Positions 43,601-51,174 of a stretch of 64,000 bases of DNA are shown one piece after another. Location of the stretch: assembly GCF_008801475.1 (NCBI RefSeq), contig NZ_VZPP01000011.1:186001-250000 (forward strand), read 5' to 3'. The DNA is from Pseudomonas moorei (GTDB lineage Bacteria > Pseudomonadota > Gammaproteobacteria > Pseudomonadales > Pseudomonadaceae). The first letter of the stretch is position 1. Every line of letters starts with the position of its first letter. The position numbers and the translations under genes are program-made. The notes under the pieces are model-generated. The model worked only from the letters and a program-made list of their open reading frames with translations. It had not been told where the DNA came from and ran no database searches.

Positions 43601-45223
43601 ATCGATGAGGATTTCCTTGGTGGTCTTGACCCGATACGCCGCGCCATCGCTGGCGAACACGGTGAGCATGTAGCGACTCGGTTTCTCCGCAGCCGGCAGT
43701 TCGAGGGTGGCGTTGCCCTTGGCGTCGGTGGTCAGTTCGGTGCTGGTCAGCTCCACCGGGAATTGACCGAGGTATTGCAGCTCGTTGTCGACCATCGACA
43801 GCTGCTGAGCACGCAAGCTCAGGCTCAATTTGGCATTGGCTACCGGTTTGCCGTCTGGATACAGCAACACGAGACTGCCCTTGACCGCTTCGCCGGTGCG
43901 GTAGTCCTGCCTGGACAGGTTCAGTGAAATCTCGAAGTGCGGCTTGATGTACTCGGCGACCCGGAAGGCGCTGCTGTAGGCTTGATCCTTGTAACTGAAA
44001 CGCAGCTCATAACCGCCGGCCACGGCATTGTCGGGCAACTGGAAACGCGCCTGGGTGCCGGCCTTGGAATCCAGTTTCAAGTCCAGGGTTTGCAGGGCCG
44101 TACCGGTGGCATCGAGCACGGTCATGTTGATGTCGGCGGCGCCTGGCGGCACCGAATCCCGGGCGTTCTTGAACTCGCGACCGACGATTTTCAGCGACAC
44201 CCAATCCCCCGGCCGGTACAGCGGCCGGTCGGTGAAGGCATAGAGTTTGGTGTCGTAGATTTCGCTGTCGTAGTAGAAGTTTTCCGAGACGAATACGCCG
44301 CCTTCTTCGTCTTCGCCTATCACGAACGAGCGCTCGGGGCTGACGTGTTTCAGGCGCAGCAGACCCTCGGCATCAGTGGCGCCGCTGCTCATCACGCCGA
44401 GGCCGTCGGTCCACAACACATTGACCTTGGGCACCGCACTGCCTTCGTGCTTGCGCGCCGCCCACACCAGCAATTCATCGCCGGCAATCTTGCTCACGGC
44501 CACGGTGTTGGAAACGAAGACCATGGTGGTTGCCCGGTACTTGCCGATCAGCGCTTCCACCAGATACAGGCCCGGTTTCAGGTTGCCCAACGGGATATAG
44601 ACGTTGCCCGGCGCGACGCTGACGAACTCGCTGGAGGAGCCCGCGAGGTTCACCCCTTCCGGTGGCTGGATCGGCTTGGCCTGCCACAACGGGTAGCGGA
44701 ACTGACTGACCACTGGCAGCCCCGGAATCAATGCGAATTGCGGCTGCGCGTCGTAGGGCGTTGGCGCGGCCATGGCGTTGCCCATCTTCAGTTCCGGCAC
44801 GTGCTCGGTGACTTGTTTACGCGACTCGTAGGAAAACGCCCGCTGCATCACCCGGCGAGACTTGCGGTACCAGTTGTCCCACAGGTACGCGAGGGTATTG
44901 GACAGGCCCTCGCCCTTGAACTGGCCGTCGCTGACCACCCGGTGCAGGTTCTTCTGGCGCTTGAGGAAATCCAGCGGCTTGTCGATGCGATACACGCGAA
45001 TGTCGGCGCCGCCGTAGGGTTCCATGCGGAACCGGCGATAGTCGCGGCCTGGTGCTTCGAGACGCACCATCGCCTGTTCGTCGCTGGCGAAACTGCTGTC
45101 GGCCAGCAGAAAGAAACTCTCCCCGGCCACCGGCGTATAGCCACTCGGTTCAACGGTGTCTTCGGCATTCACCACCGAAAAAGGCAGCGCCATTAGCAAC
45201 AGCAGAGGCAGAAAACGCAACAT
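40679..45223 (-). CDS. magD: Bacterial alpha-2-macroglobulin, YfaS/MagD type (no thioester Cys)
   Basis: A 1514-residue periplasmic protein with a signal peptide ending near VVNA (residue 20). It shows repeated macroglobulin (MG) domains and the A2M block LTRWRITARAIADDGLVGQ. At the thioester place the sequence is PYGGVEQ (1051-1057) rather than PYGCGEQ, so the reactive Cys is Gly1054. It should trap or inhibit proteases without a covalent thioester, as described for P. aeruginosa MagD. ATG 45223 starts the signal peptide; ATG 45238 overlapping the magC stop is an alternative. Confidence 0.93.
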   Translation of the reverse strand: MLRFLPLLLLMALPFSVVNAEDTVEPSGYTPVAGESFFLLADSSFASDEQAMVRLEAPGRDYRRFRMEPYGGADIRVYRIDKPLDFLKRQKNLHRVVSDGQFKGEGLSNTLAYLWDNWYRKSRRVMQRAFSYESRKQVTEHVPELKMGNAMAAPTPYDAQPQFALIPGLPVVSQFRYPLWQAKPIQPPEGVNLAGSSSEFVSVAPGNVYIPLGNLKPGLYLVEALIGKYRATTMVFVSNTVAVSKIAGDELLVWAARKHEGSAVPKVNVLWTDGLGVMSSGATDAEGLLRLKHVSPERSFVIGEDEEGGVFVSENFYYDSEIYDTKLYAFTDRPLYRPGDWVSLKIVGREFKNARDSVPPGAADINMTVLDATGTALQTLDLKLDSKAGTQARFQLPDNAVAGGYELRFSYKDQAYSSAFRVAEYIKPHFEISLNLSRQDYRTGEAVKGSLVLLYPDGKPVANAKLSLSLRAQQLSMVDNELQYLGQFPVELTSTELTTDAKGNATLELPAAEKPSRYMLTVFASDGAAYRVKTTKEILIDRGAANFRLSAPQRFSAVGDKVVFSYANESEQGQSVTPSSYGWVRLEDQSTGEGKLTATDKAFTLAFERPGTYNLTLRDDHGRTLGATGHSVTGDGVKAVPGTVEIVLDKPEYKAGDEALALMTFPEPISDALLSLERDKVEATALLSRGGDWLKMEKLSDTQYRARIPVKDSFAPNLTFSVLYTKGGQYSFQNAGIKVIAPQIDVAIATDKDTYQPGDTVSVDLTTQFAGKPIPAHLTVSVVDEMVYALQPEVSPTIDQFFYHPRRNNVRTSASLSFISYDVALPGSPGAPGKANRSERGVKVLERPRREDVDTAAWQPELVTDASGKTRFTFKMPDSLTRWRITARAIADDGLVGQKKQFVRSEKPLYLKWSGPSTFRTGDKPNLGVFAFSQAENPVKAELVTHYAGNEQRVPVTLSNGINYIALPEFSLASGEWTAELVQGGKTADALAVRLTATGEGWQVTKSQSLDVSVGDTPLTLPADATDIRLRLDDSPQALFRSALDDLLSYPYGGVEQTASRLLPLSMAYPTLASNPQVRDRLRLIMQNSRLRLVQMAGPSASFTWWGMDGEPDAFLTAYAYYADWHASKVLELSLPPEHWQRVLEVYSKQAKNTPLLQRALILSFAKQMQLPVNTLLSGLMDDLAKAGEGNAANLMDDGEDSIVMSDPDSALGLAAARALTASLAKQSKVTLPDAFNRQLADAQQRLAVSSQPFAEALNLSLQAFDQAHAQALLQRLLPRQSTLERALALTWLQRSIEQASPAIALAPGEGWKKKYGDTGEVYWTWQGATPVPTVLSLSGTQERPLRAALSFRSQQPTVDPMAVTITRRLSRLVPGDEAFTFKLEAVGNAPLSSDSLYLDEVILTSKAAKPLRYGMLEVPLPPGADVERTTWGIKLMGKAGTEPTALEKARFEPGQLAYAVPVDALSGELRLRHLVRFSQKGQFNLPPTRFTQVYAPEHQAQEQKPALGQVTVH

Positions 45224-45234
45224 GCGGGCACCGA

Positions 45235-45885
45235 TCATTGGGAGAGAAAATTCAGTCGATAAACGCCGATGAAGTTGGGGTTGGCTGCATCGGGTATCCA
45301 TCGGGTGTCCTTCCATGTCATGAGTTGTTGCAGGCTTGCGGAGCGCATGCCGTTGTCAGTGGGTGTGGTGGTGCCGGTGTGATAGGCGATGTAGCGACCC
45401 ATCCAGATCATCAGGTGCTGGTCGTCGCCCTGATCGAAAAACATCAGGTCGCCGGGACGCGCCTGGGCCACATCACGGCCGACCAGATGGCTGTTGAACT
45501 GAATCAGCTTGATCGCGTTGACGTACGGCCCGACCTTGCCGCCGCCCTGCTGCCATTGCCGGGCGAGACCGCGCTGGGCATCACTCAATGGCAGCTCTGG
45601 CGGCAGGTAGCGATTGGACAGGCCATTGCTGCGCAGCCATTTGTCGTCATGGACTTTCAGCGCTTCATTGGCGGCGAAACGCACCAGCCCGGCGCAGTCC
45701 TGTTGATACCAGCGCGGGCTCGGGCCCTGGCTCAATTGCTCCTGAGCGATGCGCACGAACCAGGCGCGGAACACTTGGGATTGCTGCGGGTCGAGCGCCG
45801 GGGTTTCGACAGCCCGGGCAGCCGCGCTCAGCAGCAGCGCGAGCAGGCCGAGGCTTCGGATCAATCCAGTCACAGGGCTTTCCAT
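45235..45885 (-). CDS. magC: DUF1175 protein, YfaT/MagC type
   Basis: A 216-residue exported protein. The pattern WYQQDCAGLVRFAANEA (Cys64) with DQHLMIWMGRYIAYHTG (His157) resembles the Cys-His layout of NlpC/P60 peptidases. This suggests a cysteine amidase-like fold, but activity is unproven. The signal peptide spans residues 1-25. ATG 45885 overlaps the magB stop by 16 bases; ATG 45900 is five codons earlier. Confidence 0.85.
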   Translation of the reverse strand: MESPVTGLIRSLGLLALLLSAAARAVETPALDPQQSQVFRAWFVRIAQEQLSQGPSPRWYQQDCAGLVRFAANEALKVHDDKWLRSNGLSNRYLPPELPLSDAQRGLARQWQQGGGKVGPYVNAIKLIQFNSHLVGRDVAQARPGDLMFFDQGDDQHLMIWMGRYIAYHTGTTTPTDNGMRSASLQQLMTWKDTRWIPDAANPNFIGVYRLNFLSQ

Positions 45886-47582
45886 TCCAGTGGCAGCCAT
45901 TGCCAGTGGCCGTCGGGTTCGCTGCCTTCAGGCAAGGTCAGTGCGTACTTGCCGTAACCGCCGAGCTTGCGCAGTTTCGGGATGAGGTAGGTTTGCGCGG
46001 CGTTGTAGAACACCGGCTCCATGTCCTGGGGCAGGCTGTCGAGGGTTTCCTGTTGCATCAGCTGGGCCATGGACTCCGGGCCGAAGTAGATCGGCATCAG
46101 CAGGTCTTTCGGCACCACGTCGGCCATCGGTGGGAAGCGCTTGTCGAGGGTGCCGAGCGCCTTGTCCACCAGTTTGTCGTCGAGGGAGAACAGCAGCGTC
46201 GAACCGTGACGCGCCAGGCTGACGCGCATGAAAGCCTTGCCGGTGATCGCGTCCGGGTCTTCGGCGTCTTTGGCCGCGTACGGACCGAAGTTTGAGCTGA
46301 CCTGGCGCTGCCACTGATGGGTCGGGCCCTCCTGTTTTTCGACCACCGGGAACGCGTGATCTTCGACCTTGCCTTCGTAGGCGCCGACCATCGAGCCGAA
46401 CAGTTTGCCCAGATCACCATCGAGTCTGGCGCTGTCCTTATCGTTCAGGCCGGCCACCAGCAGCGGCGTGTACAGCCGCGAATCGGCGTACCAGCACAGG
46501 CCCGCGGCTCCGGCCATGTGTTCGGTCAAGGCCTGCGCCACCTTCTCGTCGGCGCCGAGTTTTACCAGCAGCGGTTTCTGTTGTTCGGCGGCAAGCGGCA
46601 AGGCCACGCAGGCGCTGGCACCCATGGGCATGGCTTGCCAGATCGGTTTGAAATCGAAGCCCGGCTGATCGTCCAGTTCATCCATGGCGAGGAAGCTGTG
46701 CCAGCCCTTGTCGTCCATGTCGAACCGCAGCCCGGCGAAGTTCGGAATGAAACGCTGATACCCCATCGCCAGCACACTGGCGTTGACCGACAGGCGTTGC
46801 TTCACTTCAGGCGCGCGCGGCGGCAGGCCGAATGCTTCGGGGAACAGTTTGTCGCCGTTGAGCAGCGCGGCGATGGCGGCTGTCGAGACACTGCCCGGCT
46901 CCTCGGCCTGGCCACTTTGCGGGTCGTAGAGTTTCGATGGATTGGACAGCACCACCAGTTTGTCGCCATGGGAGGCAAACACCAGCGCCTTGCTGGCGTT
47001 GTAGGTGAGCTGATAGAGCGCGACATCGTCGCTGCCAACCTTCACATCGGCAATTTTGCTCAGCTGTGAATCATCCAGCGCCACCTTGGCCAGTGGTTCC
47101 AGCACCTTGGCCAGTCCGCCGCGATCCATCACCAGCAGGAAATCCTTGAGCCGACCATCGGCCCCGCGCCACAGCGCCACGTCGGCGGGTTGATCGAAGA
47201 GCTGTTCGATCAGGCTGTCCTGCAACTTCAGGTCATGCTCGTAAATGATCCGCCGCAGACTGCCGATCAGCCCGAGGCGATCCGCGTGGGTTTCGTAATA
47301 GAAGACGAAATCTTCGGTGAGGGTTTCCTTGAGGAACGGCACCGCCAGCAGATCCTTGGGCAATTGGCTCAAGGAGTGGGTTTCCAACAGGCCATCCGGC
47401 CGGCTCATGCCCAGCTTGTCGCTGGCCAATACGGGCGCAGGCACCTTGGGTTTGTGCAGAAACCACCCCACCCCGCCCGCCACAACGGCGGCCAGGCCCA
47501 ACCCAAGCAATAGCGCCGGCCAGCGCCGGGAAGGTTTGGCGGCCGATGCATCGGCGGCTGGGGACACGATGTTTTCACTCAT
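45870..47582 (-). CDS. magB: DUF2138 protein, YfaA/MagB type
   Basis: A 570-residue protein with an N-terminal membrane anchor (residues 20-42, WPALLLGLGLAAVVAGGVGW) and a large periplasmic part of the DUF2138 family (SRPDGLLETHSLSQLPKDLL at its start). Its role is unknown; in the operon it may tether the macroglobulin complex to the inner membrane. It is separated from magA by 35 bases. Confidence 0.87.
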   Translation of the reverse strand: MSENIVSPAADASAAKPSRRWPALLLGLGLAAVVAGGVGWFLHKPKVPAPVLASDKLGMSRPDGLLETHSLSQLPKDLLAVPFLKETLTEDFVFYYETHADRLGLIGSLRRIIYEHDLKLQDSLIEQLFDQPADVALWRGADGRLKDFLLVMDRGGLAKVLEPLAKVALDDSQLSKIADVKVGSDDVALYQLTYNASKALVFASHGDKLVVLSNPSKLYDPQSGQAEEPGSVSTAAIAALLNGDKLFPEAFGLPPRAPEVKQRLSVNASVLAMGYQRFIPNFAGLRFDMDDKGWHSFLAMDELDDQPGFDFKPIWQAMPMGASACVALPLAAEQQKPLLVKLGADEKVAQALTEHMAGAAGLCWYADSRLYTPLLVAGLNDKDSARLDGDLGKLFGSMVGAYEGKVEDHAFPVVEKQEGPTHQWQRQVSSNFGPYAAKDAEDPDAITGKAFMRVSLARHGSTLLFSLDDKLVDKALGTLDKRFPPMADVVPKDLLMPIYFGPESMAQLMQQETLDSLPQDMEPVFYNAAQTYLIPKLRKLGGYGKYALTLPEGSEPDGHWQWLPLEWKAL

Positions 47583-47617
47583 TTCACAAAACCCAATTCA
47601 TCCGTGGTGCGGGATGT

Positions 47618-48409
47618 TTAATAGTTGAAAGTCTTGACCAGCAGCAGGTCGCCGATCGCACGCAAGGGCACGATGAAGGTTTCGCGTTTTTCGTCGACGG
47701 TGTTTTCGTTGAGCACCAGGTTGATCTGCGAGGTGATTACCTCGTTCTGGTTGCTGGCCTCATCGAAGTTATAGCCGCCACTGCCAAAGTTGCCCCAATA
47801 GTTCACGTAAACCAGATAGGTGCCATGCAGCGGCGCGGTCATGGTGAACATTTCCGGGCCGGGACCATCGACGCCATCAGGGTCCAGGCCGCCGCCGTTG
47901 GTCAGCGCCGTATGAGCCCAGAACGCATGCTGACCATCCGGGGTAATGATGTGCAGGTCGAGCTCAGCTTTCGGGTCGTCCCAACCGAGTACCACCCGAA
48001 TCCGCGCCGGGGTGCGCAGGTTGTTGGCTTCATAGAACTGAACCCGCTTGAGCGACTGCCCCTCGACACTGCGCACTTCGACGCTGTTGGAGCCGGCGCC
48101 GAACGCATAGGGCCGGGCGAAACGCCCCTGATCGTCGGTGTACAGGTTCAACGGATTGCCGTTGACCGCCAGGGTATGGGGGCCGCGTTGCGTGCCAAGG
48201 GCCTTGAGCTGACCCTCGATCATCGTGCGATTGCGCTGCACGCCCCTGTCGATGGGCGGCGTGGGATAGGCCACTTGCGGGTTTTCCGTCCGGTCCAGCA
48301 GGCCGTTGTAGCGCCAACCACCAATGGGCTCCGACACCTCGGCACTCGGCGCGGCCAGGAGTGCAGGCGCACAGAGCCAGCCGAACAGCAGCAAAAGAAT
48401 TGAACGCAT
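47618..48409 (-). CDS. magA: DUF2135 protein, first gene of the alpha-2-macroglobulin operon (MagA type)
   Basis: A 263-residue exported protein (signal peptide ending LLAA, near residue 19). It shares with magF the blocks SNSVEVRSVEGQ, ELDLHIITPDGQHAFW and YLVYVNYWGNFG, and both end in a VKTFNY/VKAFSY stretch. ATG 48409 is preceded by a strong AGGAGG (48416-48421); an in-frame ATG at 48430 is less likely. A GGA-loop hairpin in the leader (48442-48459) suggests Rsm control of the whole operon. Confidence 0.88.
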   Translation of the reverse strand: MRSILLLLFGWLCAPALLAAPSAEVSEPIGGWRYNGLLDRTENPQVAYPTPPIDRGVQRNRTMIEGQLKALGTQRGPHTLAVNGNPLNLYTDDQGRFARPYAFGAGSNSVEVRSVEGQSLKRVQFYEANNLRTPARIRVVLGWDDPKAELDLHIITPDGQHAFWAHTALTNGGGLDPDGVDGPGPEMFTMTAPLHGTYLVYVNYWGNFGSGGYNFDEASNQNEVITSQINLVLNENTVDEKRETFIVPLRAIGDLLLVKTFNY

Positions 48410-48441
48410 GTGATGCCTCCTGCCATGCATGACGAAACCTT

Positions 48442-48459
48442 GCGCCCGATCCTCGGCGC
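48442..48459 (-). promoter_or_regulatory. Candidate RsmA/RsmE (CsrA-family) binding hairpin in the mag leader
   Basis: On the - strand, GCGCC pairs with GGCGC and GA with TC around a loop holding GGA (one bulged G). The second GGA is in the ribosome site AGGAGG, 21 bases downstream. A GGA-loop hairpin plus a GGA in the ribosome site is the classic arrangement for translational repression by Rsm proteins. P. aeruginosa mag genes are known to be under RetS/Gac-Rsm control. Confidence 0.55.
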
Positions 48460-48492
48460 GTTACAGAGGTTGATACTGCGTTTCGTCTGAAA

Positions 48493-48511
48493 GACCCGTG
48501 ACTGTCGGGTC
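48493..48511 (-). other. Stem-loop further upstream in the mag leader/promoter region
   Basis: GACCCG and CGGGTC form a six-base stem with a seven-base loop, about 85-100 bases before magA. A TATACG (-10-like, - strand) lies at 48511-48516. Its meaning is unclear. Confidence 0.3.
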
Positions 48512-48600
48512 GTATAGGGCGCGAAGGTTAGCCGCCATGGCCGCAGCTAACAATCACATCCCTCTGAAAATGCGGCGCAAATCACGCAGGTGAGTGGACG

Positions 48601-48665
48601 GTGAGCCGAATAAGGGTCATATTCGGCTCAGTATATGAGCCGAATAGCCCTTCTAATCGGCTCAC
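48601..48665. promoter_or_regulatory. 65-base symmetrical operator array upstream of the Fic gene
   Basis: Four copies of TGAGCCGAAT alternate in direction: 48602-48611 (+), 48621-48630 (-), 48636-48645 (+) and 48655-48664 (-, one mismatch). The whole array is symmetric about GTATA (48631-48635), and AAGGG/CCCTT is mirrored too. It stands just 22 bases before the Fic ATG. The Fic protein has a C-terminal winged-helix, so autoregulation is plausible. Confidence 0.75.
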
Positions 48666-48686
48666 TCACCCCAGAGCATCAAATAC

Positions 48687-49847
48687 ATGGCACCTCACTG
48701 GATCTGGCAACAGCCTGATTGGCCGAATTTCACTTGGCACGCCGAGCGCTTGGCACCGTTACTGCGCGAGTGCGTCCAGGCACAAGGTCGATTGATGGGC
48801 ATGGTCAGTTCCGTCGGCAGTTCGCTGAGTGCGCAGAGCGAGCTGGATGCATTGCTGCAAAACATCGTCACCTCGTCCGCCATCGAAGGTGAACAGCTGA
48901 ATGTCGGCTCGGTCCGCTCTTCACTGGCGCGGCGTTTGGGACTTGAAGTGATGGGTGGCGATAACGTCAGCCAACGCAGCGAAGGCCTGGCCCGCCTGAT
49001 GCTTGATGCAACGCAGCATTTCGCCGAGCCGTTGACCCTTGAGCGCTTGCTGGATTGGCATGCATGGCTGTTCCCGGATCAGGACACTGATCTCGCCGCA
49101 CGGAGTATCCGTGTTGGCGCATTGCGCGGCGATGATCCGATGCAAGTGGTGTCGGGCCGTCTCGACAAGCCCACAGTCCACTTCGAAGCGCCGCCCCGCC
49201 GGGGCCTTGAACAACAACTCGAAACCTTCCTCGACTGGTTTGAAAGCAGCCGTCATCAGGCCGCGCTCGATCCGCTGTTGCGTGCCGGCGTCGCGCACTT
49301 CTGGTTTGTCACGCTCCACCCTTTTGACGATGGCAATGGTCGCTTGACGCGAACCATCACCGACCTTGCGCTGGCTCAAGGCGAGGCTCAGGCAATCCGT
49401 TTCTACGCCATGTCGGCGAGCATTCTCGAGGATCGCTCAGGCTACTACCGCGTCTTGGAAACCAGCCAGAAAGCGACGCTGGACATCACCGAATGGCTGC
49501 AATGGTTTTTACACACCTTGCTGCGCAGCCTGCAGCAGGCAATGGCGAGGATCGAGTCGGTGCTGGCCAAAGCGCGTTTCTGGCAGGCGCACCGGGAATC
49601 CGAACTGTCGGTCGAACAGACCAAAGTACTGAATCGCATGCTCGATGGCGGAGAGCGCGGTTTCGAAAGCGGGATCAGCGCAGCTCAGTATCAGGCCGTG
49701 GCGAAAGTGTCCAAAGCCACTGCAACCCGCCATCTGGCCGAACTGTTGGAAAAAGGCTGTTTGCAACGCCTGCCGGGTGGCGGGCGCAGTACCCGCTATA
49801 AAATCCGTGATCCGGATGGCTCGACTCCATCACCCTATGGCAAGTGA
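48687..49847 (+). CDS. Fic-family protein (AMPylase type) with C-terminal winged helix
   Basis: A 386-residue Fic protein. An N-terminal DUF4172-like domain carries the inhibitory motif SSAIEG (Ser63, Glu67, class II arrangement). The Fic core is HPFDDGNGRLTR (His211), complete for AMP transfer. Residues about 310-375 form a winged helix (KVSKATATRHLAELLEKG), likely DNA-binding. Fic enzymes AMPylate or otherwise modify proteins; class II forms are self-restrained by the glutamate. ATG 48687 follows CATCAAATAC without a strong ribosome site. The palindromes just upstream suggest it represses itself. No antitoxin partner gene adjoins it. Confidence 0.9.
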   Translation: MAPHWIWQQPDWPNFTWHAERLAPLLRECVQAQGRLMGMVSSVGSSLSAQSELDALLQNIVTSSAIEGEQLNVGSVRSSLARRLGLEVMGGDNVSQRSEGLARLMLDATQHFAEPLTLERLLDWHAWLFPDQDTDLAARSIRVGALRGDDPMQVVSGRLDKPTVHFEAPPRRGLEQQLETFLDWFESSRHQAALDPLLRAGVAHFWFVTLHPFDDGNGRLTRTITDLALAQGEAQAIRFYAMSASILEDRSGYYRVLETSQKATLDITEWLQWFLHTLLRSLQQAMARIESVLAKARFWQAHRESELSVEQTKVLNRMLDGGERGFESGISAAQYQAVAKVSKATATRHLAELLEKGCLQRLPGGGRSTRYKIRDPDGSTPSPYGK

Positions 49848-49893
49848 CCTCGCTCCCTCGCCACAGGGTTTAGCCGCCAAATGCCCCGCTCAT

Positions 49894-49922
49894 TTGCCCA
49901 TAAACCCCATGTCTGCTAGTGT
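49894..49922 (+). promoter_or_regulatory. Candidate promoter of xseB-ispA
   Basis: TTGCCC (49894-49899), 17 bases, TAGTGT (49917-49922), 34 bases before xseB. Confidence 0.4.
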
Positions 49923-49956
49923 CGCGCCGGTTTAACGTCAACCGGAAATCGCCGCC

Positions 49957-50199
49957 ATGGCCCGCAAAAAAGCTGCACTGGATTTCGAACAATCTCTCGC
50001 CGACCTGCAAACGCTGGTCGAGCGCCTGGAGAATGGTGAATTGTCGCTGGAAGACTCGCTGACCGCTTTCGAGCAAGGCATCGGTCTGACCCGCGATTGC
50101 CAGGCGGCGCTGGCCCAGGCCGAGCAAAAGGTTCAGGTGCTGCTCGAGCGTGATGGCGAGTTGGCCGAGGAACCCTTCGACGCGGATCAACCAGAATGA
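49957..50199 (+). CDS. xseB: Exodeoxyribonuclease VII small subunit
   Basis: An 80-residue protein with the XseB signature DFEQSLADLQTLVERLENGELSLEDSL (shortened here: LVERLENGELSLEDSLTAFE). It works with the large subunit XseA, not in this window, to degrade single-stranded DNA. The order xseB-ispA-dxs is conserved in gammaproteobacteria. Its stop overlaps the ispA start by four bases. Confidence 0.97.
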   Translation: MARKKAALDFEQSLADLQTLVERLENGELSLEDSLTAFEQGIGLTRDCQAALAQAEQKVQVLLERDGELAEEPFDADQPE

Positions 50200-51083
50200 T
50201 TGCAGCGTATTCAGCGACCAGCCAGGCTCGAGTCAATGCGGCTCTGGAAACCCTGTTCACCGCACCCGGCCCTGAGCTGGCGCGCCTGTACGAAGCCATG
50301 CGCTACAGCGTGATGAACGGCGGCAAGCGCGTGCGCCCGCTGCTGGCCTACGCCGCGTGCGAAGCCCTGGGCGGCAAGGCCGAGCAAGCCAACGGCGCGG
50401 CCTGCGCGGTGGAGCTGATCCACGCCTACTCGCTGGTGCACGACGATTTGCCGGCCATGGACGACGACGACCTGCGTCGCGGCCAGCCCACCACGCACAA
50501 AAAATTCGATGAAGCGTGCGCGATCCTCGCTGGCGACGGTTTGCAGAGCCTGGCCTTCAGCGCCCTGCTCGACCCGCGCCTGAGCAACGCCGACGCAGAG
50601 ATTCGCCTGCAGATGGTCAGCGCCCTGGCATTGGCCGCAGGCCCGGCGGGCATGGTCGGCGGTCAGGCCATCGATTTGGGTTCGGTCGGTCTGAAGCTCG
50701 ATCAAAAAGCCCTTGAATACATGCACCGACACAAGACCGGTGCGCTGATCGAAGTCAGCGTCAAGCTCGGCGCACTGGCCAGTGGTCACGCGCAGAAGGA
50801 CGAACTGAAGTCCCTGCAGACTTATGCACAGGCCATTGGTCTGGCATTCCAGGTCCAGGACGACATTCTCGACGTTGAAAGCGATACCGAAACCCTCGGC
50901 AAACGCCAGGGCGCCGACATTGCCCGCGACAAGCCGACCTACCCGGCCCTGCTCGGCCTCGAAGCCGCCAAGGCCTACGCCCTGGAATTGCGCGATCAGG
51001 CACTGCACGCGCTGCGACCGTTTGACGCGGCGGCAGAGCCTCTGCGCGATCTGGCCCGCTATATCGTCGAGCGCCGCAGCTGA
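50196..51083 (+). CDS. ispA: (2E,6E)-farnesyl diphosphate synthase
   Basis: A 295-residue prenyltransferase. The first Asp-rich motif is in LVHDDLPAMDDDDLRRG (Asp83 onward), the second in FQVQDDILDVESD. GGKRVRPLL binds the diphosphate. It condenses IPP with DMAPP and GPP to C15 farnesyl-PP, precursor of undecaprenyl phosphate and ubiquinone. It is coupled to xseB through ATGA. Confidence 0.97.
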   Translation: MIAAYSATSQARVNAALETLFTAPGPELARLYEAMRYSVMNGGKRVRPLLAYAACEALGGKAEQANGAACAVELIHAYSLVHDDLPAMDDDDLRRGQPTTHKKFDEACAILAGDGLQSLAFSALLDPRLSNADAEIRLQMVSALALAAGPAGMVGGQAIDLGSVGLKLDQKALEYMHRHKTGALIEVSVKLGALASGHAQKDELKSLQTYAQAIGLAFQVQDDILDVESDTETLGKRQGADIARDKPTYPALLGLEAAKAYALELRDQALHALRPFDAAAEPLRDLARYIVERRS

Positions 51084-51174
51084 CGGCCAATCGGTCAAAA
51101 AAGACCAACGCGTGGGCAGGGACCGATGCATCAGGTAAACTGCCGCATCTTTTATACCTATAACGATTCGCCTG

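Noticed and set aside
41807..43927. 706-codon open frame opposite magD, and similar long antisense frames at 4803-6164, 30245-31714, 31885-33504 and 51457-52950
   Set aside because: All lie fully opposite well-supported genes in GC-rich DNA, where stop codons are rare in the complementary frame; none shows a recognisable domain or ribosome site.
51092..51115. Terminator after ispA (GGTC-AAAAAA-GACC)
   Set aside because: The stem is only four to five bases and no T-run follows.
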